Positions 1 to 8,433 of a DNA stretch of 20,346 nucleotides are shown here, piece after piece. The DNA is from Pleurotus djamor. Its lineage: Eukaryota; Basidiomycota; Agaricomycetes; Agaricales; Pleurotaceae. Positions within the stretch are counted from its first letter, which is position 1, and every line of letters starts with the position of its first letter. The DNA lies in the NCBI GenBank assembly GCA_029747585.1, contig JAPEVF010000803.1, forward strand, positions 1-20,346. Reading direction: 5' to 3'. The position numbers and the translations under genes are program-made. The notes beneath the pieces were generated by a model, which did not search any database, was not told where the DNA came from, and was given only the letters and a program-made list of their open reading frames with translations.

Positions 1-192
1 TTAGGACACACCGTCACCTTCCTCCTACGATCGGTGTCAGTATTTGATGACAACGCTGCTATCCAGAATTATGTCAAGTGCGGACATGCGCAGCTCGTCA
101 AGGGCGATGCCTTAGTGCAAGCTGACGTCCAACGTGCCTGGGATGAGGCCGCTCGCAAAGGAGCAATCGACGTAGTGCTATTCACAGTCGGT
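1..192 (+). other. Exon fragment of an NAD(P)-binding Rossmann-fold protein, fused in frame to CA1
   Basis: Frame 1 is open from the first base and reads LGHTVTFLLR, then SVFDDNAAIQNYVKCGHAQL, then VKGDALVQADVQRAWDEAA and IDVVLFTVG. This order (beta-strand TVTFLLR, helix, GDAL followed by V..AW, then a hydrophobic strand ending TVG) is the pattern of the second half of a Rossmann nucleotide-binding unit in fungal NAD(P)-binding proteins. I recognise it from memory of that family, not from a search. The first half, with the GxxGxxG loop, would lie to the left of the window. Similarity to CA2 begins at about base 193, so the join lies near 190-195. No splice signal is needed to join the two parts. 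Confidence 0.6.
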
Positions 193-1305
193 TTGGGTTT
201 TTGGATCGCACTCTTCGTTTCCACTGGCCATTGTCACCCGTTTACGCACAGTAAAGGTGGTGACGCTGGTGCACACCATGGTGCACCGACCGATCCGACC
301 GGCTTGCTCAAAGGAAATGACCACTTTGCGAAGAAAATGAAGGCTGTCAACGCATCGTTCGTCAAAGAATCCGCCGTTACACAACGTTCGTTTGGCTTAT
401 CGTCTACCATCCACCCGTTTGTATCAAATGATATCTCTTTTATAGACCCGTCCTTCATGTTTCTAGGCTGCTCTGACAGCAGGTAATGGCACCTTTCATT
501 TACATCCTCTACTCCGCTAACTTCCCACTTTAGAGTCAGTGAAGGGAATATCTTTAATACACAGCCAGGTGTCATTTTTGCTGGTAGAAACGTTGCGGCT
601 CAATACGTTGAGGAGGATGATAACGAGTATGAACGGACGCTTGATTGCATCACGCCTGCTTGCGCTGACCCCGTTCCTAGGAATTCTGTCCTTCTTTATG
701 CTATCCACCATCTCAATGTCGCTCATATCATTGTAATGGGTCACTACGGATGTGGTGGTGTAGCAGCAGCTATCTCCTCGACAATGAAGAAAAAAGCCGA
801 CGCCAAGGATTCGATTGACCGTTGGATTTGGCCTATCAGGGAATTGTATCTGAATTCGAAGCGGTAAGCATTCTACGCGTTGATGAGCTCCTTATGTTGA
901 CACTTTCTATCGCTCTACGCTCAATATTAGGGAAGAAATCGTTGCTTTGCGTAACACCCACAAAAAGCGCTCAACCGCTCCAAGCCCTCCAGACGACCGT
1001 ACGCTTTCTGCCACCTAATTTTCCATTCGTCGCTTATTCAAATATTCATCTCTTATACAGCGGTATATAACGCGGGCTACCGCGCACTCGTCGAAGAAAA
1101 CGTCAAGGCCAACGTCGACAGAATCGTGAAATCAAAGGCTGCCAAAGGGGTGAGTACTCAAGCGATGCTGGATACAGTAAACACGAATCCTCTAACCTTC
1201 TTGAATGCATAGACACACAATCCCAAGGTGCAAATATACGGCTGGGTATATGATGTCGCTACGCTAGACATAAGCGATCTCGAAGTGACACGCACATTGG
1301 GTTAG
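1..1305 (+). CDS. Beta-carbonic anhydrase CA1, 5' partial, start lost and in frame with an upstream Rossmann exon
   Basis: A zinc enzyme for CO2 hydration. Proposed exons: 1-385, 446-482, 534-626, 681-863, 931-998, 1061-1149, 1213-1305; phases match CA2 and CA3. Counting residues from base 1, the CSDSRVSE motif gives zinc ligand Cys137 and the Asp139/Arg141 pair; GHYGCGG gives ligands His193 and Cys196. Residues near 65-77 (LGFWIALFVSTGHCHP) match the signal-peptide core of CA2, but no ATG precedes them. The frame is open to base 1, and the upstream part resembles an NAD(P)-binding protein. The first visible in-frame ATG, at 337, would drop the secretion signal. Introns 1 (386-445) and 3 (627-680) are multiples of three without stops, and intron 1 has a weak donor, gttcgt. 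It is either a chimeric gene starting outside the window or a copy that lost its start; the enzyme part itself shows no break. Confidence 0.82.
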
Positions 1306-2061
1306 ACGACATGCCACTTCTCCGCTGGCCATCGGTCATAAGTGCTTTATCGTTGCTATCTACTCTACTCTACAATGATAATCACTTCATCGTACCTCTT
1401 CAACTATGCTGTAGCTTGGTTTCTTCCCTCTCGGATGATCCGAAGACATACTAAACAAAATGGGACTTAAAGGGGTGTAAATAGCCTATAGGTGGTCGTC
1501 GTCAGCGCTCTAATGGGCGCTTTTCAAGTACCCAACCTGTTCACCTAACGAAGGCTCGCAGGCTCGTCCCACTACTGTGTCTTGTTCACATCGAGGCAAG
1601 CATTCTTCAAGCTCTAAGATCACTTATAACCCCTACTTTAATGAAACTATCACAGAAACGTACTTGTCCAAGTTGGACCGGCGGCGGAGATCCCCAATTC
1701 TGGGCTTTCTTCATGAACATTCGACATCATGCTTTACGGGCGCAGGTGAGTGCTAGTCATTCTTGGGGGTAAGTGAGGTACTCACGTCTGGCAAAAGCTG
1801 AAGCTATAATACAACAGTCTGGAGGTTAGTCGGATTTCAGCTTTCGTCTGAAAAATTCTCGACGTCAAACACGACTATAGTAAGGTTCACCAGTCACAGG
1901 AATACCCATGAGCGTGCTCTTAGCATCGGCGTATTACCTAGCTCGTACGCCTCTGAGAACGCTGTTATACTACGAAGAAAATGGTTTTCAGTAGGCGCAG
2001 AAGGTATATAGGATAGGCCTTCGATGGAGAGACAGAGGACTAGCCTAGACCCGAGCCCAAC
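1306..2061. other. Intergenic region between CA1 and CA2
   Basis: This 756-base stretch has no reading frame I recognise and no carbonic anhydrase remnant that I could find. A short open frame from the ATG at 1641 runs into a good splice donor (gtgagt) near 1745, but its product resembles nothing I know. The right end carries the CA2 promoter candidate. Confidence 0.5.
2004..2013 (+). promoter_or_regulatory. TATA-like element upstream of CA2
   Basis: The sequence gtatatagga lies about 50 bases before the CA2 ATG at 2062, a usual distance for a fungal core promoter with a short 5' leader. This rests on position and motif alone. Confidence 0.4.
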
Positions 2062-3205
2062 ATGAAGCTTGGCACTCACCTACTTTCGCTGGGCCTCTTG
2101 GTCGCAGTTTTTGCTTCCGTTGGACAGTGTCATCCACACATACTCAGCAGCGATGGTGGGAAGTCCGGTGGTGGAGGAAAAGCTGGCAGTGGAGGTGGAG
2201 GTGGCGGCGCCGGTGCGAAGCCTGGCGCACCTACGAGTGTCGGTGGCCTACTGAAGGGTAACGAGAAGTTCGCGAAGAAGATCCAAGCCGCGAATGCGAC
2301 TTTCATCAAAGAAAGTGCCGTTGGACAACGTATGCATCTCAACCCATCGTTTCATATCTCCCCTTCTAATTCACGTCTCTAGATCCATCGTTCATGTTCC
2401 TGGGGTGTTCCGACAGCAGGTAATATTCGCGCATTTTCCGGCTTTTGGTCGACTTAACCGCCCATTTGCAGGGTGAGCGAAGGGACCATTTTCAACACCC
2501 AACCGGGTGTCATCTTTGCTGGGAGAAATGTCGCAGCACAGTACATCGAAAAGGATGACAATGGGTACGGCGAACGATTCTTAGCCTATTTCTCCACCGC
2601 TAACACAAAGTTAGGAACTCTGTGCTTCTATACGCTGTGCACCATCTTGGAGTCTCGCACATCATCGTGATGGGCCACTACGGCTGCGGAGGCGTAGCAG
2701 CCGCCATCACCTCTACCATGAAATCAGAAAAGGAGGCCAAAGACTCAATTGATCGTTGGATCTGGCCCATTCGGGACGTGTATCTCAAATCTACGCGGTA
2801 TGTCAACCTGCTTCCTCCGGTCAAGCCCATCCTGACACACTCTTGGCGGTGAATATCAAGGCCGGAGATTGTTGCCCTACGGACGAAGAATAGTAAGCTC
2901 AAGCCCATTCCGACCCCGGACGCTAATGATGGTGCGTCGTTCTTTCTGTTTGCTACGCCTTTCCGTTGAATTTCTTTCCAGAGGGTTACCGGGCGCTCGT
3001 TGAAGAAAATGTCAAAGAAAATGTCAAGAGGATCGTTAAATCAAAGGCTACCTCTGGGGTGGGTACCTGTCTATCCTTCGTTAGCGCACGTTGCTCACCT
3101 CTGAAATAGAAACTCGAACACAAGGTAGATATCCTTGGCTGGGTGTACGATGTCGCGACACTGGAAATCAGCGATCTTGACGTGAAACAAACATTGGGAA
3201 AGTAG
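2062..3205 (+). CDS. Secreted beta-carbonic anhydrase CA2
   Basis: This is the complete member of the CA cluster, 274 residues. Exons: 2062-2329, 2383-2419, 2472-2564, 2615-2797, 2861-2931, 2982-3058, 3110-3205; all introns are 50-63 nt with GT..AG ends. It predicts an enzyme converting CO2 to bicarbonate at a zinc site. Residues 1-23 are a signal peptide (MKLGTHLLSLGLLVAVFASV, then GQC), so it probably enters the secretory route. A Gly-rich linker at about 32-57 precedes the enzyme domain (about 64 to the end). Zinc ligands are Cys98, His154 and Cys157; Asp100 and Arg102 form the catalytic pair in CSDSRVSE. Across exon 4 (NSVLLY to YL.S.R) 49 of 61 residues match CA1. A TATA-like element lies about 50 bases upstream. 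The family call is firm; the location rests on the signal peptide only. Confidence 0.92.
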
Positions 3206-3339
3206 AACCGCAACTCCTGTATTATGATACCCCGCACTATACATTAACATCGCTTTACGCACAAAGTCTAGGCATTTTGAGATCCGCGGGCTAAGGGAGG
3301 TTCAAGTGGATGTGCATTGCAGGCTACGCTCGTACAGCT

Positions 3340-4472
3340 TTATGCCCCAACTTTCGAGCTGACACCGAGGTCAGAAACCTGACCAGACTCCATATCATAT
3401 ACCCAACCATGGACATATGTTTCCTGTGTATTGTACTCTTCCGATTCCTATCAAGAGTTGTCAGGGGGATCGTCACCTCAGACGGAGGACGTATAAACTT
3501 ACAGTCACCAAGTGTGTTTCAGCTATTTTTCGGACATTGGCCTTGATGTTCTCTTCCACCAAGGCTCGGAACCCCGCTATGAAGGGCGTATTAGGTGGGT
3601 TCTGCCTGCCAAGATTTGAACTATATTATGACTTACGGTCATGACTAGGTGGTTCCGGGACAGGGTCTGCGCGCTGATTGCGTTTGCGTAACTCAACTAT
3701 CTCGGGTCTACCGCCGGCTTTACTCAGCATGAAAATACCCGCAGGGAGGCAGAGAACCTACCTTGATGAGGAAAGAAACTGTTGACGAATGGGTTCAATC
3801 CATCTCTGCACTGGATCCGTGAAGTTGGGTGTAGAGAACGCCGAGCTGATCGCTGCGGAAACTCCTCCGCACCCGTAATGACCCATCACAATTATATTAT
3901 GGATGCCCAGGTGTTTGATGCCGTACGTCAGTACTGCATTGCTGTTTCATGGAATTGTCAGCTAGTCCTAATGAAGATGGCACGAGGGAAACGGCCGACT
4001 AACGCGTTTGTATCCCATGAGTGGAATTGGTTTGCGATATTGCGCTCTGCGAAGAGCTTCCCTGGGAGGGCATGGAAGAGAGATCCTTCGCTGACTCTGC
4101 CTAGCCCGTCAGCATCGCAGAGCTCATTTAGAAACCAGATGCGCCTCACCGACTATCCGAGCAACCAAGAAACAAGAAGGGCGGGTCTGAGACGATCTTT
4201 CAGAGGTATATGGCTCAAAGACAGATCGGTCGCGTACGCTGAGCTGTAGAGCCCGACTCCTGCAAGTACCCTGGGTGCTCTCCTTCTACTTCATTCCTGA
4301 ACCGCGCATTCCCCTGCAATAGTTCTTGAATATCTCTTGCTGCGCCTCGAAAAGAGGTCGAATTGGTATCCACAGGTTGTAAAGAACGAATCGGATGCGA
4401 CAGGCAAATTGTCGCTTGAAAAGCAAGTGTTAAAAGCACCGAAAAACTTGAAATTGAGAACATCGAAAGCAA
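3340..4472 (-). CDS. Secreted beta-carbonic anhydrase CA3
   Basis: A third, more diverged beta-carbonic anhydrase of 265 residues, read leftwards. Exons: 4472-4238, 4186-4150, 4096-4004, 3941-3762, 3707-3637, 3576-3503, 3447-3340. Exons 2 and 3 are 37 and 93 nt as in CA1 and CA2, and every intron has the same phase, so the three share one ancestor. Residues 1-25 form a signal peptide (MLSMFSISSFSVLLTLAFQA, then TICLS). The domain starts near DIQELLQGNARF (about 47). CSDSRVSE gives Cys87 with Asp89/Arg91, and GHYGCGGV gives His143/Cys146, so the site looks active. The C-terminus is longer than in CA2 (exon 7 is 108 nt). No single open frame covers the gene. It lies tail to tail with CA2, 134 bp between stop codons. 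A single N sits 27 bases upstream of the ATG. Confidence 0.9.
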
Positions 4473-4964
4473 TTTGAGGACGACGGCCGGAATCCGAANG
4501 GAGGATCGAAGGAGAGTAGGGAACGACGCAGAGTCTGCGCGTTGTTTATGGTGGTGGTATTATATAGAGGAGGTGCAATGTGCATACCCGGAAAAATGTG
4601 ATCCGTTTGATTACAACATATGTTTCCCAAAATCCGATGGCTAGCCCCGATTGAACCCTGGCACACCAGGGACAGTTGAAAGCTGCTGCCTCACGAATCC
4701 TAGATGCACTTGCGTGCGACACAGGATGCTAGTCCGTGTCTTAGGATATCCTAGGAAGTAAAGTCGACTTGGCTTTCGGGACCAAGAATTGCCCAGGCTT
4801 GGTCCGAGCGTTGGCCCAAGAACGCCGAGCTGACCGCGTTTGCGCCACCATCCAACCGCCACCAAGAATAGATGGCACTCAAGTGAAGGCACCTTCAGAA
4901 GCACAGGCTTATTTCTCAACTCGACGGTGACAACGATATTCGAGGGGTACAGAAAGTAGTGACA
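4473..4964. other. Region upstream of CA3, no gene recognised
   Basis: About 490 bases with an N at 4499, the CA3 promoter candidate, and open frames on the minus strand that resemble nothing known and overlap the promoter. I see no RNA gene, repeat or mobile element here. Confidence 0.45.
4558..4568 (-). promoter_or_regulatory. TATA-like element upstream of CA3
   Basis: Read on the minus strand the bases are tctatataata, about 86-96 bases before the CA3 ATG at 4472. Motif and distance fit a core promoter; nothing else supports it. Confidence 0.4.
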
Positions 4965-5570
4965 TTAATTCGACTCGGCCGTGGCGTGGAGGGTGGGCCC
5001 GAGATGGACTGGTAGCTGTCTGTGCGTCAAGACTTCGCTTAGTTTCATAACACGACGGCGATCTTCTGAGGTGACGTTAGGATCTTCTTCGATGCTACAA
5101 AGTCGTATCATGATATATGGGCGACTTTCAGACGGGTTTGGATGGACTTACAGAACCTGGAATACGGCTATCGTTTCGTTTTGAGCTGGAGTCACCCGTA
5201 TCCTGATTTTGAGGGATCGAGTAATCACAACTTGGCCTGCAATCAGGCCTGCCTAAAGCACGGCAGAAGTCAGATTGCGTGGGGTTGAAGGCGATGAATA
5301 TGAGTGTACTGTAGATGGTTCATCTTGTTTCAATGGTGCCTCGATGATATTGCCAAACGCGACATCTATGTGGATCGAGGAAGCCCGAATAAGCTTGATG
5401 TTCTCAAACAGCTTTTCCCTTGAGATATCCTCTCCGTTCAAAGTGGTCTGAACTGCTGAAGAAAAAGTCGCATCGAAGGCGGCAACTAGATCGTCTTCTT
5501 CCCCAGCCTGTGGGACCCGAAACAGCTGAGTTGCGTGTTCCTGGTACCAAGATGATAGTGAAGTCGACAT
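4965..5570 (-). CDS. NTF2-like (SnoaL-type fold) small protein
   Basis: A 163-residue protein rebuilt from exons 5570-5310, 5252-5152 and 5094-4965; the two 57-nt introns have donors gtacac and gtaagt. It begins MSTSLSSWYQEHATQLFRVP and has an alternating helix/strand pattern. The middle reads AGLIAGQVVITRSLKIRIRV, followed by TPAQNETIAVFQV and IEEDP....EDRRRVMKL, which I recognise from a group of small Agaricomycete proteins with an NTF2-like alpha+beta barrel. No catalytic residue can be assigned and no signal peptide is visible, so it is probably cytosolic; the function is unknown. The first exon alone reads on to a stop at 5253, which would give a false C-terminus. A good TATA element lies about 50 bases upstream. 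The gene model is stronger than the fold assignment. Confidence 0.72.
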
Positions 5571-5616
5571 TATGGTAACGTGGTTGATGAGGAATGGGCC
5601 AGTCCGGTATGTTGCT

Positions 5617-5628
5617 TTTATATAAATG
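5617..5628 (-). promoter_or_regulatory. TATA box of the NTF2-like gene
   Basis: Minus-strand atttatataaaa lies about 47-58 bases before the ATG at 5570. It is a near-ideal TATA match at a sensible distance, in the 305-base gap that otherwise shows no gene. Confidence 0.5.
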
Positions 5629-5875
5629 GCTTGAAGAGGCAGTGACGTCACGCTGAGCGCAGTTCTCAGCCCGGCGCGCACAGCCCCGGTTCCGATAGAA
5701 TTCCTCGGCCTGAGGCGGCAAGTTCAGAGCAATCATCATGACGTCCTAGAGTCAAGCAAGTGGTCTATAACCGCGTATGTGTCGCTGGCATCATCATCCG
5801 ACAAGAGCGCGACGCACTTGACCTGTGGTGCATGGGTCTGAAATGTTTGTAGATGGGATTGACAGGTCGCCCCGG

Positions 5876-7628
5876 TTATAACTGTGCGAGAACTACCCTC
5901 CAAGGATGCAATCGAGTAGAACCAATCCGATCGCTTTCAATCCTAATGACAACCTTCCCCGACTCTTCATCCATATTGACATCCCTGATAAATTCTGCAT
6001 CCTCTAATTTCAAAGCCTTCATGTCTAATTTTCTCGCCGCAAAATTGTGACTAGACGCATCCGAAGTCGACCATGGGGTCAAACGAAGCGCTCCTGGACT
6101 GTGAGTACGGATAATCGGAAAGGAAGTCCACCAGAGCCGTTCAGTTTGCCCAGGCCCACGTAACAGGTAGATGCCGGAGAATTTTCCGGTCGACGCGGGC
6201 GGTAAGATAGATACATCAGAGGATTCCTTGGGGAGTCCATCGTGCATTGTCGCCGTGTAAGCTATTCCGTCTGGAGAAGCGGTTGAGTTCAACGAAAATA
6301 CTTGGTACGCGAATCCGGTCCACAACATGAACCGTGGTGGAGGGGTTGACAAAGGGGAGCAGTCTGATGAGGTGTCGAGCAATCGAATGTAGGGGCGGTC
6401 GTGACGCTCCCATGTGAAGGATCCATGCGTCCATATAGGTTCAAGGGTCACTGAGGATTCAGATGTGACTTCGGTTGCTGGGGACATCTCGGGGAGAGCG
6501 TAGATTGAAACGAGTGTGGAAGCAACGAGGATGGTAGAGCTCGTCAGCATGGATATACATATGTTGGTGTCCTGGTGCTAGAGGGATCATGCATGAGCTA
6601 AGAGCGGCGCGATATCAAAAACCAGCAGAGCACTCACATATCCACTCAAAACCATTGTGGGCGTCGATTTCTTTTCGTGGTACTGGCGCGCGTAGGCATA
6701 GGTTGTTCCCGAGGAAACCCAGACGAGTGTGATGAAGGCTGAGTCTAGGCGGAGATCGCTGATCCTTCCTTCAATTACAAAGCGGTCGAGACAGACGATG
6801 TTGGCTTTTGGAAGACCGCATCGGTATATATAAACATGCGAACGAGGGCTATCACTGAGGTCAGTCCGATGAACCATCAGTCATATAAAAAGTGAATTCA
6901 CACGTATTCTTCTGGCCCCGTATGATCTGCATAAGTCAATTGCTGGACAACGGCAAGGATGAATTCATTTGGAGTAGTTGAGGTTGAGTGCCCTTTCCAG
7001 CGGGTAATCCGATACCTCACGTCTTCGCTGGGGATGAGCGGCCAACCGTGACCTATGTCTTGTACGTCGAAGTCATGTAGAAGCATGTTTTTCGAACAGG
7101 CTGAGCTTGTGATGATATACTTTCCCCCAGGAAGAATGACTGGCCGTCCGTAGTAGAATTTGGGCGGTAAATGTCTTGTCCACGAAAATGAGATATGTTC
7201 ATGTTCTGCCAGGTTTCTGACCTTATAATACCGCGACGCAAGGTGAATGGAGAAGAATTTCGTTTCTTCAAGGGACAGAGAAAGCAGACACGAAGATATT
7301 CGTGGAATCGGTTGTATTTCCAGGATGTCACGTAGAACAATTGTCCATAGGGAGTGTTCATTGACTAGTGAAGCAAGGTAGCGAGATGTCTATTCAGCAG
7401 GAAGACAAGTCAACTTCACAAAAACAGAGAAGGTTGACGACTACTCACTGCACGAAGAAAACACAGGTCCTTGACGGAGAGGTATAGCGATATCGACAGA
7501 AAGACGTCGTATGGCATGTCTCCGAGGTCCACCGAATGTTTTCGAGCCCTAGAACGCTTCTTGAATAAGTTCATACTTTTCTTGAGTTTGGAGAGCCGTT
7601 TCGTAAAAAACGATGGCATCGCGGGCAT
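5876..7628 (-). CDS. F-box protein, four exons
   Basis: A 528-residue protein from exons 7628-7449, 7389-6902, 6854-6638 and 6577-5876. The F-box spans about residues 36-78: LGDMPYDVFLSISLYLSVKD, LCFLRA, then across intron 1 TSRYLASLVNEHSLW. An F-box normally binds Skp1 and brings substrates to an SCF ubiquitin ligase. It is preceded by a very basic stretch (residues 10-31, many Lys/Arg), possibly a nuclear signal. The rest has repeated beta-strand-like segments (PVILPGGKYIITSS, ISDLRLDSAFITLVWV) that could form a beta-propeller, but I see no clear WD or Kelch motif. The overall plan resembles the gene at 14208-12412. Exon 4 begins in frame just before a hydrophobic run (MLTSSTILVASTLVSIYALP) that could be mistaken for a signal peptide. 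The exon 2/3 junction (donor gtgaat at 6901) was chosen to keep the frame open. Confidence 0.75.
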
Positions 7629-8358
7629 GGTGACAACGGAACAAGAATGTTGGGCGCCTTCACTACATCGTCCGGGGTTTACGCCTCCTTTTGGTCAGGG
7701 GCTAGGGCGGGAGGCACGAAAGCTCTCAACGTTCAACTCTCGAGGCCACCCAATGATATTGTTGGCTAACTGGTACTTGAGGAGTCCGACGATTTAATTC
7801 AGCGGCTATTGTATTTAATAGACCGGATAGGAAGCGCAAGGATATGTCACTTCAAGACGCGTTTATAGATCGGTGCCTTGAGACGAACGTCAAGAAATCC
7901 GTCTAGAGTACTCTACCACCAGCTAGACTAAAAGATCTGACCGTCATTAGTCAAATTCCCAGATGAGCAGCGACGCGAGGGAATTACAATGAAACATTGA
8001 CAGCATCTTCAACAGAAAGGTAACCAGAATTTTATGATCGTTTCAAAGAAACAGAAGCATCGTGTCATTCTTTCTCGAGATAGAAGAGCTACTATCACGA
8101 GACTCTGAGCTATCTGCCCAGGCGTTCACTATTTCCGCACCTTACATTCGAGCCCACAGCTGGCAGTTGTCATGTTCAGCGCCGGGCTGGCTCATCGTCT
8201 TTATTCCCTAGGCTGTGAGTAATCATTATGTTTTGAATGACTGAAAAGAGCTGCGGCGTATGAACTCATCACTGTCTCCAGTAGAACCCTTGCAGCGTAA
8301 CATTCAAAGTGCTGACTCCTATTCTCTCCTCTCTTTGGACCCCTGTCAGAGTGAGCCG

Positions 8359-8377
8359 ATTCGCACGTCGTGCGAAT
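8359..8377. repeat. Perfect 9-bp inverted repeat with a one-base centre
   Basis: The arms attcgcacg (8359-8367) and cgtgcgaat (8369-8377) are exact reverse complements around a single t. It lies 57 bases before the ATG at 8434. It could be a binding site for a dimeric transcription factor; no factor is assigned. Confidence 0.75.
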
Positions 8378-8383
8378 TGCATT

Positions 8384-8408
8384 CATGCATCATGCATCAT
8401 GCGTCATG
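8384..8408 (+). repeat. Short tandem repeat, 7-bp unit catgcat
   Basis: Three units (catgcat, catgcat, catgcgt) plus a partial catg lie between the palindrome and the F-box start. A 7-bp unit would shift frame with each change of copy number, so the region is unlikely to be translated; this supports the start at 8434 over the in-frame ATG at 8260. Confidence 0.8.
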
Positions 8409-8433
8409 TTCCTTTCTTCCTCCTTCCACGCAG

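Larger units (their letters stand above)
7629..8433. other. Gap between two divergent F-box genes
   Basis: About 800 bases between the F-box gene read leftwards from 7628 and the one read rightwards from 8434. I recognise no coding sequence. The right end carries a 19-bp palindrome and a short tandem repeat, listed separately. Confidence 0.45.

Noticed and set aside
1621..1800. A short open frame from 1641 ending at a good splice donor, perhaps a first exon
   Set aside because: No matching downstream exon could be found before CA2 and the peptide resembles nothing known.
3782..4249. A 155-codon plus-strand open frame
   Set aside because: It is antisense to CA3 exons 1-4, whose carbonic anhydrase motifs are unmistakable on the minus strand.
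4641..4919. A minus-strand frame of 92 codons upstream of CA3
   Set aside because: No domain and no homology recognised; it sits in a region otherwise looking like promoter and spacer.
5876..6550. A separate secreted protein of 224 residues starting with a hydrophobic N-terminus (MLTSSTILVA)
   Set aside because: It is exon 4 of the F-box gene: the acceptor at 6578 and the frame of exon 3 join it cleanly, and the hydrophobic run is internal.
8260..8433. An N-terminal extension of the F-box gene from the ATG at 8260
   Set aside because: The extension would translate the 19-bp palindrome and the 7-bp repeats and has no F-box-family character; the F-box begins directly after the ATG at 8434.
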